From the NCBI RefSeq assembly GCF_009193295.2, contig NZ_CP059973.1, positions 3,782,001 through 3,846,000 on the forward strand: a DNA stretch of 64,000 nt, read 5' to 3'. The notes under the pieces were generated by a model that saw only the letters and a list, made by a program, of their open reading frames with translations, did no database searches and had not been told where the DNA came from. The first letter of the stretch is position 1, and the number at the start of each line of letters is the position of its first letter. Source of the stretch: Bacteroides luhongzhouii. Its GTDB lineage: Bacteria > Bacteroidota > Bacteroidia > Bacteroidales > Bacteroidaceae. Shown here piece by piece: positions 24,766-33,652 of this stretch. Position numbers and translations under genes: made by a program.

Positions 24766-24796
24766 CAAAGGTAGCTATAAAACGGATTTTGGCAAA
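24766..24796 (-). promoter_or_regulatory. Promoter of the second candidate small RNA
   Basis: Minus strand: TTTG (24793-24796), 19 bp, TACCTTTG (24766-24773). Perfect consensus and spacing. Confidence 0.78.
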
Positions 24797-24842
24797 CTAT
24801 AATCGACAAAAATCACTTTTTTACCGATAAAATAAAGAATAA

Positions 24843-25541
24843 TCAGCTCCTTTCGTCAAGAAAAGTCTGAAAAACTTGCTTATAACTATCGCTGATAGGA
24901 ATGTATGTCTTGTCAAACACGATACGTCCGCGGTCAATCACACGTATTTTATCTTTTTGTACGATGAATGAGCGGTGCACACGTATGAAACGACTGGATG
25001 GCAAGAGCTCTTCCATGGCTTTCATACTCATCAGTGACAGGATAGGCTTGGGAGCGTCTTCCGTATATATTTTAATGTAATCTTTCAGTCCTTCGATATA
25101 CATGATTTTCTTCAAGTCCACTTGTACCAGTTTGTAGTCACTTTTCACAAAGATACTGTCTATCTCTTCCGGTTTCTGCACGAGTTCGAACCATTGGAGA
25201 GCTTTGTTGGCAGCTTGCAGGAAATCAACGTATGAGATCGGTTTCAGCAGGTAATCAAGTGCATTGACACGATAACCGTCGATGGCATACTGTCCGAAAG
25301 CGGTAGTAAACACAATACGGGTATGCGGATCTACCATCTTCGAGAACTCCAGACCGTTAAGCTCCGGCATCTGAATGTCCAGAAACAGGAGGTCGACCTC
25401 TTCGCCCGGCAATTCTTTCATCGCCTGAACCGCGCTGGAATACTTTCCTGCAAGTTGCAGGAACGGAGTCTTATTCACATAACTCTCTAACAAGCTAAGA
25501 GCTAAAGGCTCATCGTCAACGATTGCGCAACGTAACATCAT
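24843..25541 (-). CDS. LytTR-family response regulator
   Basis: 232 residues. The N-terminal receiver domain (1-120) has acidic D9-D10 (VDDEP), the phosphoacceptor Asp in LLFLDIQMPELNG near residue 56 and the conserved Lys in LLKPIS near 107. The C-terminal half is a LytTR DNA-binding domain (FVKSDYKLVQVDLKKIMYIE, then RVHRSFIVQKDKI). It is the last gene of a run with a histidine kinase and a TolC-MacAB-type exporter and presumably regulates that operon. The gap to the kinase gene is 96 bp. Confidence 0.92.
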   Translation of the reverse strand: MMLRCAIVDDEPLALSLLESYVNKTPFLQLAGKYSSAVQAMKELPGEEVDLLFLDIQMPELNGLEFSKMVDPHTRIVFTTAFGQYAIDGYRVNALDYLLKPISYVDFLQAANKALQWFELVQKPEEIDSIFVKSDYKLVQVDLKKIMYIEGLKDYIKIYTEDAPKPILSLMSMKAMEELLPSSRFIRVHRSFIVQKDKIRVIDRGRIVFDKTYIPISDSYKQVFQTFLDERS

Positions 25542-25637
25542 ACTATTTTATATCTAAAGTTTTATATCCCAAATATTGTACTTGACGCTTTATACTAAAC
25601 ATTTGTATTTAACGTTTTATACTGAACGTTTTTCTTT

Positions 25638-26699
25638 CTACTCTCTAATCTTGATACTCAATCTCGATTCGTATACCTTTTCATCTTTTGAGACACCTTT
25701 CGACCACGTATAAGCTCCGGGATAAAGAATCTCCAACCGGCGGCTGACCTGTTCCAGTCCCACGCCCGAACCACTCTTATCCTCCACTGTCTTAGGATGA
25801 TTGCTATTGCGGATTTCACACATCACTTCGTTGGCATTCTCCGAAAGATGAATACTGATGAAACTCGATTCAGTAGGAGAGATTCCATGCTTGAAAGCGT
25901 TCTCTATCAAAGAGATAAAGATAAGCGGGGCGATAAGCGTCTGACTGTCGGGCTGAATATCGAATTTAGTAATCATCTGCACGTTGGCGGACAGACGGAT
26001 GCGCATCAGTTCGATGTAATTGCGGATAAAATCGACCTCCTTACAGAGAGGAACGTATGTCTGCTGGTTATCATATAACACATAACGAAGCAGTTTGCTC
26101 AACTCCTGAACGGCTTGTTGCGCTTTGTCCGAATCAAATGCAATCAGTGCATAGATATTATTCAGCGTATTCAGTAGAAAGTGAGGATTCAGTTGGTTCC
26201 GCAGGTGCTTCAGTTCCGCTTCCGCACGGTTCCGTTCCGCCTCTTTGCGGGCAGCTTCATTCTGTGTCCATCGGGCACTCATACGGATAGCGGCACTTAG
26301 TCCGATAGTGAATACGAGGCTCAACATATCCCTAAGGAAAAACAACCATCCCGGAGGCATCCCCGGCCTTTTGCGTTTGGGGACGAATGACGGATCGAAC
26401 GTCAGGCTTTGCCAAAGATGAAGCAACACGCCGATGGCGCATAAAAAGATAATGTTGTAGACCACATATCTTTTGGCCTGACCCTGGAAAAGATAACGGG
26501 GCACGAGAATGAAATAATTCACGTAGAACACAATCATGAAAGAGAGTGGTACGGCAAGATGGCGCATATAAGCCATCCAGTTAATGTTCCCGTTCCCACG
26601 TTCGACGAAGAAGAACGGGAAACCGAACATAATCCCCCAGCTGATAATGTGTATCAGTACTTCCAGGGGACGACGTGCGGATGTAAAGGTTTGTTTCAT
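25638..26699 (-). CDS. LytS-type membrane sensor histidine kinase
   Basis: 353 residues. Four membrane segments fill about residues 12-150, without an extracellular sensor domain. A short coiled coil follows, then the His_kinase domain (PF06580 type) with the phosphorylated His in NPHFLLNTLNNIYA near residue 176. The ATPase lobe has ENAFKHGI (N box) and SGSGVGLEQVSRRLE (G box). It pairs with the LytTR regulator downstream. Kinases of this design sense membrane or lipid states in other bacteria; the signal here is unknown. Confidence 0.9.
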   Translation of the reverse strand: MKQTFTSARRPLEVLIHIISWGIMFGFPFFFVERGNGNINWMAYMRHLAVPLSFMIVFYVNYFILVPRYLFQGQAKRYVVYNIIFLCAIGVLLHLWQSLTFDPSFVPKRKRPGMPPGWLFFLRDMLSLVFTIGLSAAIRMSARWTQNEAARKEAERNRAEAELKHLRNQLNPHFLLNTLNNIYALIAFDSDKAQQAVQELSKLLRYVLYDNQQTYVPLCKEVDFIRNYIELMRIRLSANVQMITKFDIQPDSQTLIAPLIFISLIENAFKHGISPTESSFISIHLSENANEVMCEIRNSNHPKTVEDKSGSGVGLEQVSRRLEILYPGAYTWSKGVSKDEKVYESRLSIKIRE

Positions 26700-26737
26700 A
26701 AAGACAAAGATAATTCTTTTATTGGTAATTATCCATA

Positions 26738-27958
26738 TTATTCGTATCTGATGGCTTCTATCGGATCTAAATCTGCTGCTTTCTTAGCCGGATACCATCC
26801 GAAGAAGACTCCTGTAACGGTACATACTGCGAAGGAGAGGAATACACTCCACGGCTGGATATAGATAGGCCAATGCGCTACGCTTTTGACAATCCAGCTG
26901 GCTCCGCAGCCGATAAGCACTCCGATGATACCTCCCGTGATGCTAATCATGATGGCTTCGATGAGGAATTGACTTAGAATGTCGACCCCGCGTGCACCGA
27001 CAGACATACGCAGACCGATTTCACGGGTGCGCTCCGTAACGGATACATACATGATGTTCATAATTCCGATGCCACCTACTACCAGCGAAATACCTGCGAT
27101 GCAAGCAAGCAGCGTGGTCATCAAATCGGTGGTTGAGTTGAGCATCGTACTCAATTCCTGTTGGGTACGGATGGTGAAGTCATCGTTATCCGAAGCCTTC
27201 AGTTTATGGTTGCGGCGGAGGATTGTACTGATTTCGTCAGTTGCATAGTCCGTCATATCCTCGGTGAGGGCAGAGGCAAACACTCCTTGTAAATACGTAA
27301 CGGCAAGCAGACGTTTCATCACGGTGGTGTATGGCGCAAGCACTACGGCATCCTGGTCTTGTCCCATGGAGTTGTACCCTTTTGCTTTGAGCACTCCTAC
27401 CACACGGAAGGGTATCTTGCTGAAACGGATAATCTTACCAACCGGATCACTTCCGTCCGGAAAAAGATTGTCTACTATGGTCTTTCCAATCACGCACACT
27501 TTGGCCGAACTCTGTATGTCGGCTTCTGTAAACATCTCTCCGTTCTCAACAGTCAGCTGGCGAATATCGAGATATTCTGTTCCGACACCGTTCACCGAAG
27601 CCGGATAGTTGTTGTTACCGGCAATGAGCTGTCCCGATGACGAAACATTGGGACTGATGGCAGACAGAAAACTTGTCTCGTCGCGTAAGGCCTCGTAGTC
27701 GGCCAGCTTCAAGGTCTGCATCGCAGACGGGTCCTGCCGGACACCTCCACGCATATCGGCTCCCGGATGAATCATAATCATGTTCGATCCCATCTCGGAA
27801 ATCTGCTGCTGGATGCTTTTCTTCGAACCTTGTCCGATAGCCAGCATCGTGATGACGGAAGCAACACCGATAATGATACCGAGCATGGTTAGAAAAGCAC
27901 GCAACTTATTGTTCGCCAATGCCCGGAGAGCTATCTTAAATAAATTAGTTCCATTCAT
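26738..27958 (-). CDS. MacB-like ABC transporter permease
   Basis: 406 residues. One membrane segment near residue 25, a large periplasmic MacB-PCD domain (about 45-250), then three segments in the FtsX-type core (about 280-400). The typical motif MLGIIIGVASVITMLAIGQG lies in the first helix and VTERTREIGLRMSVGARG after the second. MacB proteins move substrates from periplasm to outside by mechanotransmission through MacA and TolC. Here the ATPase is a separate gene. The spacing to that ATPase is unusually long (177 bp) and contains repeats. Confidence 0.9.
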   Translation of the reverse strand: MNGTNLFKIALRALANNKLRAFLTMLGIIIGVASVITMLAIGQGSKKSIQQQISEMGSNMIMIHPGADMRGGVRQDPSAMQTLKLADYEALRDETSFLSAISPNVSSSGQLIAGNNNYPASVNGVGTEYLDIRQLTVENGEMFTEADIQSSAKVCVIGKTIVDNLFPDGSDPVGKIIRFSKIPFRVVGVLKAKGYNSMGQDQDAVVLAPYTTVMKRLLAVTYLQGVFASALTEDMTDYATDEISTILRRNHKLKASDNDDFTIRTQQELSTMLNSTTDLMTTLLACIAGISLVVGGIGIMNIMYVSVTERTREIGLRMSVGARGVDILSQFLIEAIMISITGGIIGVLIGCGASWIVKSVAHWPIYIQPWSVFLSFAVCTVTGVFFGWYPAKKAADLDPIEAIRYE

Positions 27959-28135
27959 GTTTATAAAGTTATGGAGTTATTAATAGGGTTCTGAAGGTAT
28001 AAGGCTATTATAAGGTTATAAAGTTATGAGACTGTAAAATGTTGGCGTGATGCTCTAAGCATATCATCTTATAACTTCATTGTTTCTTATCACATGAATT
28101 GCTTCTTATAACTTCATTACTCCTTATCACATTAA
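27959..28135. repeat. Spacer with a 37-bp tandem duplication and related short repeats
   Basis: TCTTATAACTTCATT starts two 37-bp units (28067-28103 and 28104 to about 28135) that agree at roughly 80% of positions. TATAAAGTTATG occurs in the opposite sense twice near the left end of the gap (27961-28030). The region separates the MacB ATPase and permease genes. Confidence 0.5.
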
Positions 28136-28879
28136 TTAATCCTCGTTGTTTTTCGGCAATGCAGCGAGCGCTTCGGCGGCAGACAGAATTTTCGGATTGG
28201 CAGTATCCTCGATAACCTGGCCGTCACGCAGACGGATATTCCGGCTGCTATATTGCGAAAGTTCGGGATTATGTGTCACAAAGATAATCGTACGTCCCTC
28301 TGCATGAAGTTTCTGAAACAGTACGAGTATCTCAAAAGAGGTACGGCTATCGAGGTTTCCGGTCGCTTCGTCGGCAAGAATCACTGCGGGGTTGTTGACC
28401 AATGCACGTGCAATAGCCACCCGTTGCATCTGTCCGCCGGACATCTGGTTGGATTTGTGTTCCAAACGATCCCCCAATCCTACGGCCTGTAAAGATTCGA
28501 TAGCGCGACGACGACGTTCGGAAGCACTGACGGCAGAGTTATACATCAGCGGTAGTTCTACATTTTCAACAGCCGTTGTTTTAGGCAACAGGTTGTAACT
28601 TTGGAACACGAACCCAATCTTCCGGTTTCTTAGTACCGCACGTTGAGGCTTGCTCATCGTACGTACAGGGATATCGTCGAGCAGATACTCTCCGCTGGTC
28701 GGGGTGTCCAGACAGCCTAATATATTAAGCAGCGTGGATTTTCCCGAACCGGAAGTCCCCATGATGGTGACAAACTCCCCTTCATTGATGTTGAACGAAA
28801 CGCCCCGCAATGCGTGAACGGTCTCGTCGCCTACCTGAAAGTTACGTTTGATATTCTGTATTTCAATTACTTTTTTCAT
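28136..28879 (-). CDS. MacB-like ABC transporter ATPase
   Basis: 247 residues from the ATG at 28879 ([20 protein letters not shown]). Walker A is [15 protein letters not shown] near residue 41, the ABC signature is [15 protein letters not shown] and Walker B is [12 protein letters not shown]. The Q loop and H loop (FVTHNPEL) are present. It belongs to the LolD/MacB-type class that works with FtsX-like permeases. It lies between the MacA-type adaptor gene and the permease gene, all on the minus strand. Confidence 0.93.
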   Translation of the reverse strand: MKKVIEIQNIKRNFQVGDETVHALRGVSFNINEGEFVTIMGTSGSGKSTLLNILGCLDTPTSGEYLLDDIPVRTMSKPQRAVLRNRKIGFVFQSYNLLPKTTAVENVELPLMYNSAVSASERRRRAIESLQAVGLGDRLEHKSNQMSGGQMQRVAIARALVNNPAVILADEATGNLDSRTSFEILVLFQKLHAEGRTIIFVTHNPELSQYSSRNIRLRDGQVIEDTANPKILSAAEALAALPKNNED

Positions 28880-28927
28880 CATCAATAATGTGCTAATATG
28901 CCAATAACGGATTGGCACATTGAATAA

Positions 28928-30151
28928 TTATTTTTTCTTCTTTTCACCCGGACGGCTGGGCATAAACGGACTTCTTTCTCCGCCACCTTCCTGATTTCCT
29001 TCAGCCGCTACGTTTTCGCCGGGCATTGCGCCTATAGTAGCTTCGGTCACTACCTTTGTCCCTTCGGGAATACCGCTGACAATCTCTGTGGATATACCGT
29101 TGCTGATTCCGATTTTTACCGGATGAGCCGTGAATGTGGTTCCTTCACGTGTCCATACTTTATGTTCGCCTTCGCAGTCTTTCACGATGTCATTCTTGCC
29201 GATTAACGGTTCTTCCGGATTGAAACGCAGGGCTTTGTTTGGAACGGATAGTACACCTTTTTTATCAAGAATATAAATGGTTATGTTGGCGGTCAGACGT
29301 GGTTTTAGTTTCAAGTCCGGATTGTGTGCAGAGATTACTACTTCGTATGTGACTACCGTGCTGGTGCTGGAACTCGTACTGCTGGTGCTACTTGCATCTC
29401 CCAGACGAATCTGTGTAACCACTCCTTCAAATATGTCATTCGGATAAGCATCTACCGTAAAACTGGCACGCTGTCCTTCTTCAATACCACCTATATCAGC
29501 TTCGTCTACATCAGCTATCACTTGCATCTTTGTCAAGTCGGCAGCGATGGTGAAAAGAGTTGGGGTTTCGAATCCGGAAGCGACGGTCTGACCTTCTTCC
29601 ACGTCACGGCTGATTACTACACCATCGATGGGTGAAGTTATTGTTGCATAGGACAGGTTGCGTTCTGCTTTCGCTAAAGAAGCTTTGCTGCTGTCATAGT
29701 TGCTTTTTGCTTTCTGATAGTTATAGAGGGCCTGTTCGTAATCCGTATCGCTGATGAGCGATTTCTCGTGTAGTCCTTTGCTGCGTTGGTAGTTCTTCTC
29801 TTGATATTCGTATTCGGCTTTTGCACCGTCATAAGTAGCTTGCTGTAATGCCAATTCGCTTTGCAGCGTGATGCGGTCCATTTCAGCAATAAGTTGCCCT
29901 TTGGTTACTACCGAATTGTAATCTACGTGAATCTTGTCGATGATACCGGAAACCTGCGTACCGACTTCTACTTCCGTCACCGGTTCGATCGTTCCGGTAG
30001 CAGTCACCGAATTTGAAATATCACCTTTACTGACAGTAGCGGTGACATACGTCACCTTATGTTTGGCGGGTGAACCGGTAAAGAGCCATATTCCTGCTCC
30101 TACAGCCACAACGACTGCTACGGCGATTAGAATAATCTTTTTCGTTTTCAT
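28928..30151 (-). CDS. MacA-like periplasmic adaptor (HlyD family)
   Basis: 407 residues. An N-terminal membrane anchor (IILIAVAVVVAVGAGIWLF, residues 5-23), lipoyl/barrel-sandwich half-motifs near 60 (TGTIEPVTEVEVGTQVSG) and 180 (ATITSPIDGVVISRDVEEGQ), a long coiled-coil hairpin between them, then beta-barrel and membrane-proximal domains. The C-terminal tail is basic (RPGEKKKK). A serine/threonine-rich loop (SSTSSTSSSTSTVV, about 257-270) is unusual and may be a flexible insertion. It bridges the MacB permease and the TolC channel encoded around it. Confidence 0.92.
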   Translation of the reverse strand: MKTKKIILIAVAVVVAVGAGIWLFTGSPAKHKVTYVTATVSKGDISNSVTATGTIEPVTEVEVGTQVSGIIDKIHVDYNSVVTKGQLIAEMDRITLQSELALQQATYDGAKAEYEYQEKNYQRSKGLHEKSLISDTDYEQALYNYQKAKSNYDSSKASLAKAERNLSYATITSPIDGVVISRDVEEGQTVASGFETPTLFTIAADLTKMQVIADVDEADIGGIEEGQRASFTVDAYPNDIFEGVVTQIRLGDASSTSSTSSSTSTVVTYEVVISAHNPDLKLKPRLTANITIYILDKKGVLSVPNKALRFNPEEPLIGKNDIVKDCEGEHKVWTREGTTFTAHPVKIGISNGISTEIVSGIPEGTKVVTEATIGAMPGENVAAEGNQEGGGERSPFMPSRPGEKKKK

Positions 30152-30198
30152 TCGTTTATTATGCTTTTACTAAATTTATAATGCTGTTTTTATATTCT

Positions 30199-31596
30199 TT
30201 ATAGAACTAATTGATCTCCCTGATAGAATTTCAGCAACTGTGTATTCAGTATGGCCATATATTTAGCCTGAAGCTGTTCCTGCTGTGCTTGCAGCAAGTT
30301 GTTCTTTTCAGTAAGGAGTTCTACGGTATTCTTCATTCCCAGATTAAACTGTTCGCTAATCAATTCATAGCTGATTTGTGTACTTTTCAGCTTTTCGTTT
30401 GCGGCTGCATAACGCTGTTGTGCGCTGTTGGCATCCAGCCAAAGGCTTTCAATGGTTTTGTACAGTGCCTTTTGTTCGTCCAGCAAGGAAAGCATACTTG
30501 TTTCGTACTGCAATTTAGCTTTTTGTACGGCACTTTTCGTTTGACGGTTATTGAAGATAGGCACACTGACAGACAGTCCGATAGAGTTGTTCCATCCGTT
30601 CTTCACTTGTTCTCCGAAGGTGAAGTCGCTACCGCTGGTATGGTTAGTCCCGATTCCTGCGCTAAGACTGATGGTAGGGAAATAGCTCGATTTGGCAATA
30701 TCAATACCCAGTTCGGAAGCCTCTACATTCAGTTTGCTCGCTTCAATCTCCGGACGAAGGCTTAATGCGCTGATGTACACATCTCTTTTAGTAGGCAGCG
30801 GAGCCAGCACATTTTCGTCGGACAGGGCAGGGAGGTAGATGTTCATTTCATTCTCCCCATCCAGTTCGAGCAGTTGTTTCAGTTGCAATTTGTAATCTTC
30901 AAGAGTGGCTTGCGCGGTGACAAGTTGGTATCGGTCCGTACTCACCTGTGCTTCCAGTTGTGCGAGGTCACTTTTGGCAATACTTCCGGCATTCAGAAGT
31001 TCCTGTCCGCGGTCGCGCTGCGCAATGGAAACTTGCAGGGTGTTTTCGTTTACTCTGACAGATTCGGCTGCATAAAGAATCTGGATATACACTTGGGCGA
31101 TGGATTCCTGAATATTATTTTCGGAAGTCGCCACATCCAGCTCGGCCATCTGATTGTTCAACTTTTCCTGTTGGATGGTCTTCAGCCGTTTATTACCATT
31201 ATATAGAGTCCATGAAGCATTCAATCCATAATTACCGTTGTAGCTCGTTTTGCTGTTGCTACTGATAATTTCGCTACCGCTCACCCGGCTACTCGTCTCT
31301 TGGTACGGACGATTCACCACCTGTTGGCTGCTAGAAAACGAAAGACTGGGGAACAAGGCAGCTTTAGCTGTCTTCACATCAATCTGCGTGCTGGCCGCAG
31401 TTATCCGGTTTTTCCGAATCGTGATGTTCTGCTCCTTTGCGTAGTCGATGCATGACTGCAAATCCCATTGAGCCGGAATCTTCGTTTCTTTCAGCGTATC
31501 GACTTGCAGCGGAGAAACCTGGGCAGATATGCCGGATAGCATACCTGCTCCAAGAAATGTCATCACTGTCAATCTTCTTACATTTATCATATTCAT
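30199..31596 (-). CDS. TolC-family outer-membrane efflux protein
   Basis: 465 residues with a signal peptide ending near GISAQ. Two repeats of long coiled-coil helices with inserted strands (outer membrane efflux protein fold) are visible, for example VATSENNIQESIAQVYIQIL near residue 155 and the C-terminal YELISEQFNLGMKNTVELL. It forms the trimeric channel of the exporter. It is the first gene of the minus-strand run tolC, macA, macB ATPase, macB permease, kinase, regulator. A promoter is seen at 31619-31650. Confidence 0.92.
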   Translation of the reverse strand: MNMINVRRLTVMTFLGAGMLSGISAQVSPLQVDTLKETKIPAQWDLQSCIDYAKEQNITIRKNRITAASTQIDVKTAKAALFPSLSFSSSQQVVNRPYQETSSRVSGSEIISSNSKTSYNGNYGLNASWTLYNGNKRLKTIQQEKLNNQMAELDVATSENNIQESIAQVYIQILYAAESVRVNENTLQVSIAQRDRGQELLNAGSIAKSDLAQLEAQVSTDRYQLVTAQATLEDYKLQLKQLLELDGENEMNIYLPALSDENVLAPLPTKRDVYISALSLRPEIEASKLNVEASELGIDIAKSSYFPTISLSAGIGTNHTSGSDFTFGEQVKNGWNNSIGLSVSVPIFNNRQTKSAVQKAKLQYETSMLSLLDEQKALYKTIESLWLDANSAQQRYAAANEKLKSTQISYELISEQFNLGMKNTVELLTEKNNLLQAQQEQLQAKYMAILNTQLLKFYQGDQLVL

Positions 31597-31618
31597 ACTT
31601 CTATTGATTTACTGTTAG

Positions 31619-31650
31619 CGAAGGTACGTACATATTATATATGCCGCAAA
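31619..31650 (-). promoter_or_regulatory. Promoter of the TolC-MacAB-kinase-regulator run
   Basis: Minus strand: TTTG (31647-31650), 20 bp, TACCTTCG (31619-31626), one base off the -7 consensus, 23 bp before the TolC start. The weak -7 would suit an inducible operon. Confidence 0.55.
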
Positions 31651-31756
31651 AACGATAGACGGATGACGTTATTTCGCCGTTAAATGATTTTTTTCTGTCG
31701 ATAGGTAGTTTTTTGAAGAAAAACACGACAAATCTTGCAACTTTTTTGACTACTTG

Positions 31757-31786
31757 TTTGTTTTAATTATAAAAAATGTATATTTG
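31757..31786 (+). promoter_or_regulatory. Promoter of the cytochrome bd operon
   Basis: TTTG (31757-31760), 18 bp, TATATTTG (31779-31786). The leader to the DUF4492 start is about 22 nt. Confidence 0.72.
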
Positions 31787-31814
31787 TACTCATTACAAAT
31801 TATAACGTAAACAT

Positions 31815-32051
31815 ATGAAGAATACACTGCTTACGATCTGGAACTTCTATTTGGAGGGCTTCCGTAGTATGACCTTAGGGCGCACCCTATGGGTTATTAT
31901 ATTGCTGAAATTGTTCGTCATGTTCTTCATCCTCAAAATGTTCTTTTTCCCTAATTTCCTCGGTGATCACCCCACCGATGCCGATAAAGGTACATACGTG
32001 GGAAATGAACTGATAGAACGTGCCATCCCTGATAAATCTACTGATTTTTAA
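31815..32051 (+). CDS. DUF4492 protein, small membrane partner of cytochrome bd
   Basis: 78 residues. One membrane segment (LWVIILLKLFVMFFILKMFFF, about 25-45) follows an amphipathic start (LLTIWNFYLEGFRSMTLGR). The polar C-terminus is acidic. It matches DUF4492 proteins that lie just before cydA in Bacteroidetes. Other bacteria carry unrelated one-helix proteins (CydX, CydH) that stabilise bd oxidase, so the same job is a fair guess. It starts the operon and ends 20 bp before cydA. Confidence 0.82.
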   Translation: MKNTLLTIWNFYLEGFRSMTLGRTLWVIILLKLFVMFFILKMFFFPNFLGDHPTDADKGTYVGNELIERAIPDKSTDF

Positions 32052-32071
32052 CTCTTAAACTACATAGGATT

Positions 32072-33619
32072 ATGATTGAAAGTATTGACACCTCGCTGAT
32101 CGATTGGTCGAGAGCCCAATTTGCGATGACAGCCATGTACCACTGGATTTTTGTTCCCCTCACACTCGGACTGGCAGTGGTGATGGGAATCATGGAGACG
32201 TTGTATTATAAAACAGGCAATGAATTTTGGAAAAAGACTGCCCAGTTTTGGATGAAACTTTTCGGTATAAACTTTGCCATCGGTGTGGCAACGGGGTTGA
32301 TTCTGGAGTTTGAGTTCGGTACGAACTGGAGCAATTATTCGTGGTTTGTAGGCGATATCTTCGGTGCTCCGTTGGCTATTGAAGGTATTTTGGCATTCTT
32401 CATGGAAGCTACGTTTATCGCGGTCATGTTCTTCGGATGGGAGAAGGTAAGTAAACGTTTCCACTTGGCTTCCACCTGGCTGACAGGATTGGGAGCTACG
32501 ATTTCCGCCTGGTGGATTCTCGTTGCCAACGCATGGATGCAGCATCCGGTAGGCATGGAATTCAATCCTGACACTGTCCGTAATGAGATGGTCGATTTTT
32601 GGGCGGTGGCTACTTCACCTGTAGCAGTCAATAAGTTCTTCCATACGGTATTGTCCGGCTGGGTGTTGGGTGCTATTTTTGTAGTCGGTATCAGTTGTTG
32701 GTACTTGCTGAAGAAACGCAATCGTGAGTTTGCGCTGGCCAGCATTAAGATTGGTGCGATCTTCGGATTGGTGGCATCCTTGCTTTCTGTTTGGACGGGT
32801 GATGGTTCCGGTTATCAGATTGCCCAGACACAACCGATGAAACTGGCTGCTGTGGAAGGTCTGTATGAAGGTGGCACCAATGTCGGTTTGGTCGGAATAG
32901 GGGTATTGAACCCTGAAAAGAAGACTTACAACGATGGGAAAGATCCTTTCCTCTTCCGTTTTGAAATCCCGAGTATGCTTTCTTTCCTTGCCGAGCGTAA
33001 TGTGGACGGCTACGTTCCGGGCATTACGAATATCATCGAAGGCGGTTATCAGTTGAAAGACGGTTCGAAGGCTCTCTCTGCTGCAGAGAAGATAGAACGT
33101 GGTAAAACGGCTATCGGCGCGTTGGCTGCCTATCGTGCTGCAAAAAGTGCAGGACACGAGGAGGATGCGAAGATTGCATATAATGTATTGCAGGAAAATA
33201 TTCCCTATTTCGGCTACGGATATATCAAAGATGTGAACCAACTGGTTCCGAATGTTCCTCTCAACTTCTATGCATTCCGTATAATGGTAATCTTGGGTGG
33301 ATATTTCATCCTGTTCTTTATGGTCGTTCTTTTCTTTATCTATAAAAGGGATTTGAGTAAGATGCGCTGGATGCACTGGATTGCTCTACTGACAATTCCT
33401 TTGGGTTATATCGCCGGTCAAGCCGGATGGGTGGTGGCCGAATGTGGTCGTCAGCCGTGGGCTATCCGCGATATGTTGCCTACGATGGCTGCTATCTCCA
33501 AACTGGATGTAAGCTCCGTGCAAACCACGTTCTTTATCTTCCTGTTCCTGTTTACAGTGATGCTGATTGCAGGTGTCGGAATTATGGTGAAAGCTATCAA
33601 GAAAGGACCGGACGCATAA
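32072..33619 (+). CDS. cydA: Cytochrome bd ubiquinol oxidase subunit I
   Basis: 515 residues with nine membrane segments. It reduces O2 to water with quinol electrons, using hemes b558, b595 and d. Seen are a heme ligand His in MYHWIFVPLTLGL near residue 24, a second in KFFHTVLSGWVLG near 190, the conserved GRQPWAIRDMLPT near the last third and a Q-loop region between helices 6 and 7. In Bacteroides fragilis this oxidase supports growth at nanomolar oxygen, from the literature. It follows the DUF4492 gene by 20 bp and precedes cydB. Confidence 0.96.
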   Translation: MIESIDTSLIDWSRAQFAMTAMYHWIFVPLTLGLAVVMGIMETLYYKTGNEFWKKTAQFWMKLFGINFAIGVATGLILEFEFGTNWSNYSWFVGDIFGAPLAIEGILAFFMEATFIAVMFFGWEKVSKRFHLASTWLTGLGATISAWWILVANAWMQHPVGMEFNPDTVRNEMVDFWAVATSPVAVNKFFHTVLSGWVLGAIFVVGISCWYLLKKRNREFALASIKIGAIFGLVASLLSVWTGDGSGYQIAQTQPMKLAAVEGLYEGGTNVGLVGIGVLNPEKKTYNDGKDPFLFRFEIPSMLSFLAERNVDGYVPGITNIIEGGYQLKDGSKALSAAEKIERGKTAIGALAAYRAAKSAGHEEDAKIAYNVLQENIPYFGYGYIKDVNQLVPNVPLNFYAFRIMVILGGYFILFFMVVLFFIYKRDLSKMRWMHWIALLTIPLGYIAGQAGWVVAECGRQPWAIRDMLPTMAAISKLDVSSVQTTFFIFLFLFTVMLIAGVGIMVKAIKKGPDA

Positions 33620-33652
33620 TACTTAATACTTATTACTTAATACTTGAAACTT

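Noticed and set aside
33644..33652. TTG start for cydB
   Set aside because: An ATG three codons later gives the usual CydB N-terminus.
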